A stretch of 64,000 nt of DNA from Paenibacillus glucanolyticus NBRC 15330 (lineage in GTDB: Bacteria; Bacillota; Bacilli; Paenibacillales; Paenibacillaceae): positions 124,001-188,000 of the forward strand of contig NZ_BIMC01000003.1 of NCBI RefSeq assembly GCF_004000885.1. Direction: 5' to 3'. Under the pieces are notes generated by a model. That model ran no database searches. It was not told where the DNA came from and saw only the letters and a list, made by a program, of their open reading frames with translations. A program made the translations under genes and the position numbers. Below, one piece after another: positions 52,285 through 60,366 of this stretch; position 1 is the stretch's first letter; each line of letters starts with the position of its first letter.

Positions 52285-52324
52285 AAATCCCCTTCTCCTG
52301 CTGATGCATGGAGAGGGGGATTTT
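52285..52324 (+). terminator. Hairpin between adhesin and sortase genes
   Basis: AAATCCCCTTCTCC at 52285-52298 pairs with GGAGAGGGGGATTT ending at 52323, with only a short T-run (TTTT). It may be a partial terminator that lowers sortase transcription relative to the adhesin. Confidence 0.65.
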
Positions 52325-52359
52325 GAATGTTAATTCATCCATAGGGAAGGACGGATAGA

Positions 52360-53004
52360 ATGAGAAAACTCTCAATTGCTCTTATCGTGGTTGGGCTTCT
52401 CGTGTTCTTATATCCAATCCTTCGCGATTGGAATGGGGACCGCCAGCAGAAGGAATTGCTGAGGGAAGCCGCGCGATTAGAGGTCGAAGCTGAGCAGCGT
52501 TCTGTACAAGATTCCGCTGCTTATCAGTACATGGAATTGTCTCGCATCCTGGACGAGGGAGAGATGGCTGCTTCCGGACAAGAGGAGCCTGCTGATTATG
52601 AAGCCGGATCGCCCATCGGCATTATTCGAATTGATAAGCTGGATCTGGAGCTGCCCATTCTTGAAGGGGCAACCCAGTCTAACATGAAAAATGCAGCGGC
52701 TCGCGTTACGGGTACGGCGAAGCTCGGCCACACCGGGAATGCAGCCATTGCTGCCCATCGTGCCCATAAGACCGGGCGGCTATTTAATCGGTTGAATGAG
52801 CTCACATACGGTGATGAGATCATTGTTATGACAGCAGGACGCGAGTTGGTTTATCGCGTGGATCAGATCTCGATTGTGGAACCAACGGATGTGTCCGTAT
52901 TGGAAGGCAACCCTGATGAACAGAGGCTTACGCTGATTACTTGCGACCCTCTTTACGAGGCGACGCATCGTCTTATCGTCCAGGCTGAACGGGTATCAGG
53001 CTAG
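52360..53004 (+). CDS. Sortase, class D type
   Basis: The 214-residue transpeptidase has an N-terminal membrane anchor (about 4-20) and a sortase barrel: GIIRIDKLDLELPILEGA near 86, catalytic His in AAIAAHRAHKTGRLF near 130, catalytic Cys in LTLITCDP near 190 and Arg in ATHRLIVQA near 205. The TLITC motif and short N-terminus fit class D. It cuts LPXTG and joins the adhesin to the wall. AAGGACGG-like sequence lies before the ATG. It is 81 bases after the adhesin, separated by a hairpin; pairing is by proximity. Confidence 0.9.
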   Translation: MRKLSIALIVVGLLVFLYPILRDWNGDRQQKELLREAARLEVEAEQRSVQDSAAYQYMELSRILDEGEMAASGQEEPADYEAGSPIGIIRIDKLDLELPILEGATQSNMKNAAARVTGTAKLGHTGNAAIAAHRAHKTGRLFNRLNELTYGDEIIVMTAGRELVYRVDQISIVEPTDVSVLEGNPDEQRLTLITCDPLYEATHRLIVQAERVSG

Positions 53005-53182
53005 CAGATTGATTGTCGCAGATCTGCAAGAAGTGCTGCGGTATATGAAGTGAGATGAGACCTTAAGGGGCTTCCGGGAAATCTGTATGATTTTGGGGAA
53101 GTCCCTTTCCGTTTGTTTTTGGGCGATTGAACCCAGTGCTGCTCTTCTTGAGATTATGCCTCTATATTAGCAGGAAAATAGT

Positions 53183-53211
53183 TTGTAATATTAGGTGACA
53201 CCTAATAAAAT
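53183..53211 (+). promoter_or_regulatory. Promoter with perfect palindrome in the spacer (XRE-deformylase operon)
   Basis: TTGTAA at 53183-53188 and TAAAAT at 53206-53211 are 17 bases apart, and the spacer is filled by the perfect palindrome ATTAGGTGACACCTAAT at 53190-53206. A degenerate second copy, TAAGGTGTGAACTAAT, follows at 53211-53226 in the transcript start region. This is a classic autorepressor layout for the HTH protein encoded next. Confidence 0.7.
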
Positions 53212-53253
53212 AAGGTGTGAACTAATATTGTGTGTGGAATGGAGGGGGACCCT

Positions 53254-53496
53254 TTGCTCGAATGGATGCTACGAAACGTTATGGCAAAGAGAGGGATATG
53301 GTCGGGAGCTGCGTTAGCGAGGCTGATGAAAGAGAAGGCCGATTACAGTCTTTCAGCGGCTTCCATTAGTGCATTGCTGACGAGCCAGCCCAGGCAGATG
53401 AAGGCAGAGACGTTAGATGCCCTGTGCACAACCTTAGAGTGTACTCCAGGGGACTTATGGGTGCATACACCTCCTTCTAAAACAAAGGGGGCATAA
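53254..53496 (+). CDS. XRE/Cro-CI type HTH regulator
   Basis: The 80-residue protein is a single HTH domain: AALARLMKEKADYSLSAASISALLT gives helices 2-3 and ETLDALCTTLECTPGDLW the typical C-terminal part of Cro/CI-like YozG proteins. TTG 53254 is preferred, with GGAGGGG about 6 bases upstream; the frame is open to 53230. It is 4 bases from the deformylase gene and very probably cotranscribed. Likely represses the operon through the palindrome at 53190. Confidence 0.85.
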   Translation: MLEWMLRNVMAKRGIWSGAALARLMKEKADYSLSAASISALLTSQPRQMKAETLDALCTTLECTPGDLWVHTPPSKTKGA

Positions 53497-53500
53497 ATGG

Positions 53501-54019
53501 ATGACAGTAAAAGCTATAGTGCCATTCGGCGATCCCATTCTGCGAAAAGTCGCGCGGCCTGTTGATCCCGTGAATGCGAGGGCATTAAAGATACTCGATG
53601 ATATGGCGGAAACGTTGTATGACAGCGCTGGCCGTGCCGGCCTTGCCGCACCACAAATCGGTATTTTGCGAAGACTTATTGTTATGGACTGCGGTGAAGG
53701 GTTGATTGAACTTATTAATCCTGAAATTGTGGAGATGAACGGTGAGCAGGTGGGCCCGGAAGCTTGTCTATCTTATCCAGGATATTACGGGTATGTGCAA
53801 AGAGCCCATCACGTTAAGGTGAAGACCCTGAATCGGCAGGGAGAGACGATCATCCTGGAGGGTGAGGATTACCTGGCGAGGTGTATACAGCATGAGATCG
53901 ACCATCTTAATGGACTGCTTTTTGTGGACCATGTTCGGGATGGATGGCTATACCATGAGGAGACTCATCGGCGCGTCGAGTTGTTCCCTGTTATTGGGTT
54001 ATCCAATACAGGTACGTAG
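53501..54019 (+). CDS. def: Peptide deformylase
   Basis: The 172-residue metalloenzyme removes the formyl group from N-terminal Met of new proteins. The three motifs are GRAGLAAPQ at 44-52, EACLS with metal-ligand Cys89 (EGCLS in most enzymes) and QHEIDHL with His131, Glu132 and His135. Length fits type I enzymes. AAAGGGGG lies about 10 bases before the ATG. Pairing with an XRE regulator rather than fmt or priA suggests a second, regulated copy; the housekeeping def-fmt pair would lie elsewhere. Terminator at 54104. Confidence 0.93.
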   Translation: MTVKAIVPFGDPILRKVARPVDPVNARALKILDDMAETLYDSAGRAGLAAPQIGILRRLIVMDCGEGLIELINPEIVEMNGEQVGPEACLSYPGYYGYVQRAHHVKVKTLNRQGETIILEGEDYLARCIQHEIDHLNGLLFVDHVRDGWLYHEETHRRVELFPVIGLSNTGT

Positions 54020-54103
54020 CGCAATCATGAAGGCTGCCTAATGATGGTCGACAGCGATCCAAGCATGTCCCCGACTACTCATGTGCGCACAATGTGTATA
54101 ACA

Positions 54104-54135
54104 AAAAAACGGCCGGAGCCTCTCCGACCGTTTTT
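54104..54135 (+). terminator. Rho-independent terminator of the XRE-deformylase operon
   Basis: AAAAACGGCCGGAG from 54105 pairs with CTCCGACCGTTTTT ending near 54135, with one mismatch. Confidence 0.82.
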
Positions 54136-54196
54136 GCGATGTGTTGTTTTACGATCCTTTTTTTGATATCGACAAATTTTCGAATTCTTGAAGGGA

Positions 54197-54243
54197 TTGA
54201 CGAACCAGGAATATCATGATATTATTATCTTAAATTAAAGATA
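54197..54243 (+). promoter_or_regulatory. Promoter and MhqR-type operator of the dioxygenase gene
   Basis: TTGACG 54197-54202, 17 bases, TATTAT 54220-54225 form a good promoter. Right behind it TATCTT-N6-AAGATA at 54226-54243 has the size and arm sequence of the MhqR box (tATCTcgaAtTCgAGATa) of B. subtilis. The spacer also holds the palindrome ATATCATGATAT at 54211-54222. Control by an MhqR-like quinone-sensing MarR protein is inferred. Confidence 0.6.
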
Positions 54244-54313
54244 TATTAAATCGAAGTAATAATTCAAGATAGTCGTGCAAACAATTTATGATATGAGATG
54301 GAGGAATTTAAAC

Positions 54314-55291
54314 ATGAATGGATTAAAAGGAATTCACCACGTAACAGCGATTACAAGCAGTGCTGAGAAGAACTATGAGTTCTTCACTTATGTTCTGGGG
54401 ATGCGTTTGGTGAAGAAGACGGTCAATCAGGATGATATTCGGACGTACCATTTGTTCTTCGCCGATGATAAGGGGAGTGCGGGAACGGATATGACCTTCT
54501 TTGATTTCCCGGGTATTCCAAAAGGAAGACATGGCACAGACGAGATTTACAAAACCTCATTTCGGGTTCCTAATGATGCGGCTTTGGAATATTGGGTTCA
54601 GCGTTTTGACCGGACGGATGTGAAGCACCAAGGCATTCAAGAGCTGTTTGGCAAGAAAACACTTGCTTTTGTTGATTTTGATGATCAGCAGTATCAACTC
54701 ATCTCCGATGAGAACAATGCAGGCGTGGCTTCTGGAACGCCATGGCAGAATGGACCGATCCCGCTGGAACACGCCATTACCGGACTTGGCCCGGTCTTTG
54801 TGCGGGTATCCAGCTTCGATCCCTTCAAGGAAGTGATGGAGAACGTGCTGCAGTTTACGGAAATTGCCAAGGAAGGCTCGCTTCATCTGTTTGAGGTTGG
54901 TGAAGGCGGCAATGGCGCTCAGGTGGTGGTTGAGTATAATGCGGTTCTTCCAAGAGCGCAGCAGGGTTTCGGAACCGTTCATCACGCTGCCTTCCGGGTA
55001 GAGGACCGATCGGTGCTGGAGCACTGGATCAAGCGTCTGGACGACTTCCAGTTCCATACATCGGGCTTCGTGGACCGCTTCTTCTTCCAGTCCCTGTACG
55101 CACGGGTGGCCCCGCAGATTCTGTTTGAATTCGCAACCGACGGTCCGGGCTTCATGGGGGATGAGCCGTATGAGACGCTGGGCGAGAAATTGTCCCTGCC
55201 TCCATTCCTGGAATCGAAGCGCGAGCAGATTGAGGGCATGGTTCGTCAGATTGACACGGTGCGCAGCACGAAGGAATTCGTGAAGGAATAA
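54314..55291 (+). CDS. Ring-cleaving dioxygenase, VOC superfamily (MhqA/MhqO-like)
   Basis: The 325-residue protein has two VOC halves (about 1-150 and 155-300). Metal ligands of type I extradiol enzymes are visible: His in GIHHVTAIT near 6, His in FGTVHHAAFRV near 220 and Glu in ILFEFATDGPGF near 275. In Bacillus relatives are induced by hydroquinones and catechols and help detoxify them. ATG 54314 has GGAGG 9 bases upstream; the longer frame from 54275 lacks support. Its promoter carries an MhqR-like box, which fits this role. Terminator follows. Confidence 0.88.
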   Translation: MNGLKGIHHVTAITSSAEKNYEFFTYVLGMRLVKKTVNQDDIRTYHLFFADDKGSAGTDMTFFDFPGIPKGRHGTDEIYKTSFRVPNDAALEYWVQRFDRTDVKHQGIQELFGKKTLAFVDFDDQQYQLISDENNAGVASGTPWQNGPIPLEHAITGLGPVFVRVSSFDPFKEVMENVLQFTEIAKEGSLHLFEVGEGGNGAQVVVEYNAVLPRAQQGFGTVHHAAFRVEDRSVLEHWIKRLDDFQFHTSGFVDRFFFQSLYARVAPQILFEFATDGPGFMGDEPYETLGEKLSLPPFLESKREQIEGMVRQIDTVRSTKEFVKE

Positions 55292-55307
55292 ATATCGTGA
55301 GTCCAAG

Positions 55308-55352
55308 AAGCAATCCGGCTTGTTTATAACAAGCGGCGGATTGCTTTTTTTT
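55308..55352 (+). terminator. Rho-independent terminator of the dioxygenase gene
   Basis: AGCAATCCG at 55309-55317 pairs with CGGATTGCT at 55337-55345, with an inner GCTTGT/AACAAGC stem, followed by T. Confidence 0.9.
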
Positions 55353-55563
55353 ATGTAACGACTATATTCATGCCATCACATTTAACCTGAGTGGAAGATC
55401 CACGATACGATGTACAACCAGCCACCGCCGGGCTGTTGTCTCACGATCTCCCTGTAGATGACAATTCCCTGCAACAAGCCAATTTACCGATTAAGCACAT
55501 CAATTCTGGTTTAAAAACAAATACTGTATAGGAATTCATAACGAATTGGCTGAGGTGGAGCGT

Positions 55564-57114
55564 GTGAAAGGAAGTTTGTTTAAAAACGTTGTATTTTCGA
55601 TATCGGCCGTAATCATTGCGGTTTTGGCTATTCTGGGGGCTATTAGACCGGGGGCATTCGGGGAAGTAGCAGGGTATCTTTTTAGATTCACAACCAATAG
55701 TTTCGGTTGGTTCTATTTGCTCTCGATATTCATCATCATCATCTTTCTAATTTGGGTTGCGGCAAGCAAATATGGCACGATTCGTTTAGGCGGAGACAAG
55801 GAAAAGCCGGATTATCCGTTCTTTACCTGGATCGGCATGCTGTTCTCCGCCGGTTTCGGGGTGGGGCTGGTATTCTGGGGTGTTGCCGAACCGATGAGCC
55901 ATTTCTTTAATACACCCTTTGCAGGCGTGGAAGCAGAGGGCGTGGAGGCCGCGCGTGTGGCTATGGGCTATTCCTTTTTTCATTGGGGAATCAGTCAGTG
56001 GTCCGTCTTCGCCCTGGTTGGTCTTGTCATCGCTTTTCTCCAATTTCGCAAGCAGAAGGACGGGCTGGTCTCTACGGCACTTGAACCTGTCACCGGCACC
56101 AAACGGGGCGTGAAGAATACGATTGATATTCTGGCCGTTATCGCTACAGTCATGGGGATAGCTACCTCTATTGGACTGGGCGTGCTGCAAATGAGCGGCG
56201 GCTTAAACTCCATTATGGGAATTAACAATGGGGTCGGTCTGCAATTGATCGTGCTGGGGATTATTTTTGTAGCGTATATGATCTCTTCGACTACGGGACT
56301 GGACAAGGGCATTAAGTATTTAAGCAATCTGAACCTCGCGATGGCACTTGTCCTTTTATTGTTTGTATTTATTACCGGACCCTCTGTATTCATACTAGAA
56401 ACGTTTACGCTGGCAATCGGGGATTATATTTCGAATTTTGTGTCGTACAGCTTGAGGCTCCAACCTTATGCGGAAGGGACATGGGTACGGGAATGGACGA
56501 TCTTTTACTGGGCGTGGGCCATTGCCTGGTCGCCATATGTGGGAGCCTTCGTAGCCAGAGTTTCCAAGGGAAGAACCATTCGGGAATTCATTGTGGGTGT
56601 GATGGTCGTGCCGCCCGTCATTGCCTGTCTCTGGATTGCTGTCTTCGGCGGGACGGCAATTTGGTTTGATCTGCACGAGAATACAGGGATTGCGGCGGCC
56701 GTCAATGCGGATGTCACCTCCGCTTTATTCCAGCTGTTTAACCAGTTGCCCTTCTCGTCTGTGATGAATGTGCTCGCGATTATCTTGATTCTGACCTTCC
56801 TGGTGACTTCAGCGGATTCAGCGACCTATATCTTATCCAGCATGACGACTTACGGCAGCCTGAACCCTCCTCAAATTGCAAAAATCGTGTGGGGCACACT
56901 CATGGCAGCAATTGCCGGCGTGCTGCTCTACGCCGGTGGATTGGAAGCCTTGCAGACGGCTTCGCTGATCGCAGCACTGCCATTCACGGTGCTGCTGCTG
57001 CTTCTCATTATTGCGATCGTGAAGCTGCTGCGCCGTGAACCGCTTCCGATTCGGAAGGCCGATCTCAAACGGTTCCGTCATCTGGAGGAGGCTGCGAACA
57101 AGGGCAAGAAGTGA
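55564..57114 (+). CDS. BCCT family transporter (glycine betaine, OpuD-like)
   Basis: The 516-residue transporter has twelve membrane segments and the BCCT signature in segment 8: WTIFYWAWAIAWSPYVGAFV followed by ARVSKGRTIREF. Segment 3-4 shows GFGVGLVFWGVAEPMSHF, the glycine-rich Na+/betaine site. It takes up glycine betaine or related osmolytes with sodium. GTG 55564 has GAGGTGG 5 bases upstream; the frame extends to TTG 55546. The 200-base region upstream has no obvious sigma-B promoter. OpuD is the nearest named relative; carnitine or choline are possible substrates. Confidence 0.92.
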   Translation: MKGSLFKNVVFSISAVIIAVLAILGAIRPGAFGEVAGYLFRFTTNSFGWFYLLSIFIIIIFLIWVAASKYGTIRLGGDKEKPDYPFFTWIGMLFSAGFGVGLVFWGVAEPMSHFFNTPFAGVEAEGVEAARVAMGYSFFHWGISQWSVFALVGLVIAFLQFRKQKDGLVSTALEPVTGTKRGVKNTIDILAVIATVMGIATSIGLGVLQMSGGLNSIMGINNGVGLQLIVLGIIFVAYMISSTTGLDKGIKYLSNLNLAMALVLLLFVFITGPSVFILETFTLAIGDYISNFVSYSLRLQPYAEGTWVREWTIFYWAWAIAWSPYVGAFVARVSKGRTIREFIVGVMVVPPVIACLWIAVFGGTAIWFDLHENTGIAAAVNADVTSALFQLFNQLPFSSVMNVLAIILILTFLVTSADSATYILSSMTTYGSLNPPQIAKIVWGTLMAAIAGVLLYAGGLEALQTASLIAALPFTVLLLLLIIAIVKLLRREPLPIRKADLKRFRHLEEAANKGKK

Positions 57115-57162
57115 GAAGAAACCGTCGTAAGCAGCGGGAACAGATACTTTACGGTTTACCAT

Positions 57163-57195
57163 AAGGGGCACTCATGCAGTGTTCCCTTTTATTTT
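57163..57195 (+). terminator. Terminator of the BCCT gene
   Basis: AAGGGGCACT at 57163-57172 pairs imperfectly with AGTGTTCCCTT from 57178, followed by a T-rich run. Confidence 0.65.
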
Positions 57196-57241
57196 GTTGC
57201 TGAAGATATAGGTTCGGCATGGACCACAACGGTCGTACTGC

Positions 57242-57285
57242 AAAAAAAGCCTTTATTACACCCGCGGGGAGCGAATAAAGGCTTT
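57242..57285 (-). terminator. Terminator of the siderophore uptake operon (minus strand)
   Basis: AAAGCCTTTATT at 57246-57257 pairs with AATAAAGGCTTT at 57274-57285; the A-run 57242-57248 is a T-run on the minus strand. Confidence 0.82.
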
Positions 57286-57308
57286 GGGAAAACCAACAGG
57301 AAAACCTG

Positions 57309-58319
57309 TTATTTTTTCTTGAGCAGCAAATATACAAAATACGGCGCACCGATGATGGCAACCATGATCCCGGCGGCGATGCCGTCAGGATCTACGATAT
57401 TGCGCCCGATCGTGTCTGCAAGCAGCAGCAGCCAGCCGCCAATCAATACCGCAATCGGAATGTAGAGCTGATTCCGCGGACCTACGAGCGCTTTGGCGAT
57501 ATGCGGACCCATGAGCCCAATGAACGTAATGCCGCCCGTCACAGACACGGCAGATGCTGCAAGAGCTACAGCCGCCAGAAGCAGCACAATGCGTTCCTTC
57601 TCGATGGACACGCCCACCCCGATGCCTACGGGGTCGCTTAATCCCAGCAAGTTCATGCGCTGCGCTTTGTACAGCGTGAAGGGAACCAGGATAATCAGCC
57701 ATGGCAGTAGCGCAGCAATGAAGGGCCAATCGGTACCCCATATACCACCCGCTAACCATTTGGCTATAAAATCGACCTTGGTTCGTTCAGCGGATGAAGT
57801 GAGTACAATCATGACACCCGAAAGCGCCATGGAGAACCCGACGCCGGTAAGCACCAGTTTAACGGGCTGCAGGCCTTGGCCTTTTCGGAATGAGAACAGG
57901 TAGATACACACCGCGGTCAGCACGGCACCGATAAATGCGGCAAGCGGCAGCATGTATATAAAGGAACCAGCTTCAATCGGGAAGAACAAGAAGAACACGG
58001 CTACCCCTACCCCAGCGCCGGAGTTAATCCCGATAATGCCGGGATCGGCGAGGTCGTTGCGGGTAATGTTCTGCAGAATAGCACCGGAGAGCGCAAGTGC
58101 CATCCCTGCCAGCAGCGTGATGATCATGCGCGGCAGACGAACATCAAAGATAATGAACTTTTCTTTGAAGCTGCCCTGACCGAACAGGGTCGGCAGAATC
58201 CGGTCATAGCTGACGGACGAATAACCCAGACCAAGCCCGATCAGGATGGTCAGCAGTGTCAGCACGAACAGGGCAATAAACGTTATCCGCTGCTTTCTTA
58301 CTAAGGATGGATGAATCAT
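57309..58319 (-). CDS. FecCD-type siderophore ABC permease (second, FhuG-like)
   Basis: The 336-residue permease has about nine to ten membrane segments and the FecCD hallmarks LPRMIITLLAGMALALSGAILQ near 62, NDLADPGIIGINSGAGVG near 90 and the coupling loop GGITFIGLMGPHIAKALVG near 255. It pairs with the upstream permease to form a heterodimeric channel for iron-siderophore complexes. Its ATG overlaps the preceding stop by 4 bases. Last gene of the operon. Confidence 0.92.
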   Translation of the reverse strand: MIHPSLVRKQRITFIALFVLTLLTILIGLGLGYSSVSYDRILPTLFGQGSFKEKFIIFDVRLPRMIITLLAGMALALSGAILQNITRNDLADPGIIGINSGAGVGVAVFFLFFPIEAGSFIYMLPLAAFIGAVLTAVCIYLFSFRKGQGLQPVKLVLTGVGFSMALSGVMIVLTSSAERTKVDFIAKWLAGGIWGTDWPFIAALLPWLIILVPFTLYKAQRMNLLGLSDPVGIGVGVSIEKERIVLLLAAVALAASAVSVTGGITFIGLMGPHIAKALVGPRNQLYIPIAVLIGGWLLLLADTIGRNIVDPDGIAAGIMVAIIGAPYFVYLLLKKK

Positions 58320-59329
58320 GTTATTCCACGCCCTCCTTTATGCACTATGAACAGGAAGAAGGGCAATCCCATAATAGCAATCAGGGCTGCAACCGGCGTC
58401 TCATAAGGAGCATGCAGCGTCCGGCCAACCGTGTCAGCAAACAGCATGAAGATGGCCCCAACCGTTGCCGACATCGGAATCACGTGGCGGTAATCGGTTC
58501 CAACGATACCACGGACGATATGGGGAATCATGAGGCCGAGGAAGGCCAGATTCCCTACCAATGCTACGGACGTTCCTGCCAGGAGGACAATCACCACAAA
58601 CAGAATGAGTTTGATGGCTGCGATATTTTGCCCCAAGCCGACAGCGACTTCTTCGCTCAAGCTGAGGATGGTCAGCTGTCTGGATAATACGATGGCGATG
58701 ACAATGCCTATTAGAATAAACGGAAATATCGTCTGAAGCTGACCCCATGACGTGCCGATTACGCCGCCTGCCGTCCACATGGATATATCTTTGGATATTT
58801 TAAAATAAATACCGATGCCTTCTGCGATGGCGTACAAAAATGCCGAGACAGCTGAACCGGCCAACACCATCTGCAGGGGAGAGAAACCGCCTCTTCGCAT
58901 GGCTCCGATTCCGAAGACCATGACAGCTCCAACCGCCGATCCAATGAAGCAGGCCACCATAATGCCGAAATAATTGGCGGCAGGAATGAAGGCCAACGTA
59001 AAAGCCAGAGCCGCATTTGCTCCGCTGGTAAGGCCTAACAGACCGGGGTCAGCCAGCGGATTGCGCGTGATTCCCTGCATGATGGCGCCGGAGACCGCAA
59101 GCGAGGCTCCTACCAGAATGGCAGCAACCTCACGGGGCAGGCGAATTTCCCGAAGGATGGATAATTTCTCGCCTTGCATTGAGGTGGTAAGGGCAAACCA
59201 CACATCCTTGATGGTGGTTTCAGCCGCACCGAACACCATCGCAATGACAAACATGCCAATGAATACGATGATGCCTGCGATCAATTTAAGAGAAAAAGGA
59301 ATAGACCGTTTTGTTGGCATGAGAATCAT
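58316..59329 (-). CDS. FecCD-type siderophore ABC permease (first, FhuB-like)
   Basis: The 337-residue permease shows LPREVAAILVGASLAVSGAI near 64, TRNPLADPGLLGLTSGANAA near 90 and GNLAFLGLMIPHIVRGIVG near 258. Membrane layout is the same as its neighbour. It lies 59 bases downstream of the binding-protein gene and overlaps the second permease gene by 4 bases. ATG 59329 has only a weak AAAAG site; ATG 59320 is in frame. Confidence 0.92.
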   Translation of the reverse strand: MILMPTKRSIPFSLKLIAGIIVFIGMFVIAMVFGAAETTIKDVWFALTTSMQGEKLSILREIRLPREVAAILVGASLAVSGAIMQGITRNPLADPGLLGLTSGANAALAFTLAFIPAANYFGIMVACFIGSAVGAVMVFGIGAMRRGGFSPLQMVLAGSAVSAFLYAIAEGIGIYFKISKDISMWTAGGVIGTSWGQLQTIFPFILIGIVIAIVLSRQLTILSLSEEVAVGLGQNIAAIKLILFVVIVLLAGTSVALVGNLAFLGLMIPHIVRGIVGTDYRHVIPMSATVGAIFMLFADTVGRTLHAPYETPVAALIAIMGLPFFLFIVHKGGRGIT

Positions 59330-59388
59330 CTTTTCATTTTAAAGTTTGAATAACTCGTAGTTAGTCTGGCCCATGGCAGATTCATATG

Positions 59389-60366
59389 TTAGCTGCCCAG
59401 AAAATGTTCAATAAAGAAATCCAGTTGGTAGTCGAGCGTAGTAGCATCGTTAAAATAGAACCGTGTCGCATCAGCTTCGAATACGTGGCCATTCTTCACA
59501 GCCGGTATTTGTTTGTATGTTTCGGTCTCCTGGAAAGAGCTATCCGCCCCAGGGGTTTTACTGAAGATCACGTAGTCGCCTGCAAACTCCCGCAGTACTT
59601 CTGCGGACAGCGCATAGTAGCCGTCTTTCAATGCCATTTCTTTTACCTTCTCAGGCATTTTCAGCTTCATTTCCCCGTAGAGAATTTCGGTACCGCGGCC
59701 CCAGTTATCGCCGAATACATAAATTTGCTTTTCAAAATTCTCGATGACGGAAACCGTGGCATCCTCACCGATTTTAGCACGGATATCCTCACCGGCTTTT
59801 TGGGCGCGTTGTTTGAAATCGTCGATCCAGGCTTGCGCCTCTTTCTCCTTGTTAACCAGCTTTCCGATCTCCAGATGCTGGGTCAGATAATCCACTTTGT
59901 TGTAGGTATAGGTAACAGTTGGCGCAATCTCCTTGAGTTTGTCGACGTTCTTGATATTGGAGAGACCGATGATCAGGTCGGGATCAAGCTCAATGATTTT
60001 CTCCAGACTTTCGTCGCTGACTTCCATAGCATCCTTGATTTTATCCGCAAATGCCGGATTGTCTTTAGACCAGGAATCAACCCCGACAAGATTGACGTTC
60101 AGCGCAATCAGGTTGCCTGTGAACGCGGATAACACAATGACACGCTGCGGATTGGCCGGCACCTCGATGGGTCCGTTCTCGGACTCATATGTAATGGTTC
60201 CCGCTGCAGTTTCCTTTTGTTCCGCTTTAGGTGTTTCGGTAGTTCCTGCATTGCTGCTGCTTGTCTCTGCCGGCTTGCTGTTGCAAGCGCTAAGAATGAA
60301 CAGCAGTGCGATAAACGGGATGAGTAGCTTCTTCATAGTTGTCGTTTTGCTCCGTTTTGAGTACAT
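59389..60366 (-). CDS. Iron-hydroxamate siderophore-binding lipoprotein (FhuD/YxeB-like)
   Basis: The 325-residue protein has a lipoprotein signal (LLFILSACNS, Cys28) and a periplasmic-binding-protein fold of the helical-backbone class: VIVLSAFTGNLIALNVNLVG near 75, IIELDPDLIIGLSN, then IENFEKQIYVFGDNWGRGTEI near 205. The FGDxxGRG block and following order match FhuD of Bacillus. It captures ferric hydroxamates and feeds the FecCD permeases. ATG 60366 has AAGGGG 9 bases upstream; the inner ATG 60336 (MKKLLIPF) is possible. The start overlaps the ATPase gene by 77 bases. Confidence 0.9.
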   Translation of the reverse strand: MYSKRSKTTTMKKLLIPFIALLFILSACNSKPAETSSSNAGTTETPKAEQKETAAGTITYESENGPIEVPANPQRVIVLSAFTGNLIALNVNLVGVDSWSKDNPAFADKIKDAMEVSDESLEKIIELDPDLIIGLSNIKNVDKLKEIAPTVTYTYNKVDYLTQHLEIGKLVNKEKEAQAWIDDFKQRAQKAGEDIRAKIGEDATVSVIENFEKQIYVFGDNWGRGTEILYGEMKLKMPEKVKEMALKDGYYALSAEVLREFAGDYVIFSKTPGADSSFQETETYKQIPAVKNGHVFEADATRFYFNDATTLDYQLDFFIEHFLGS

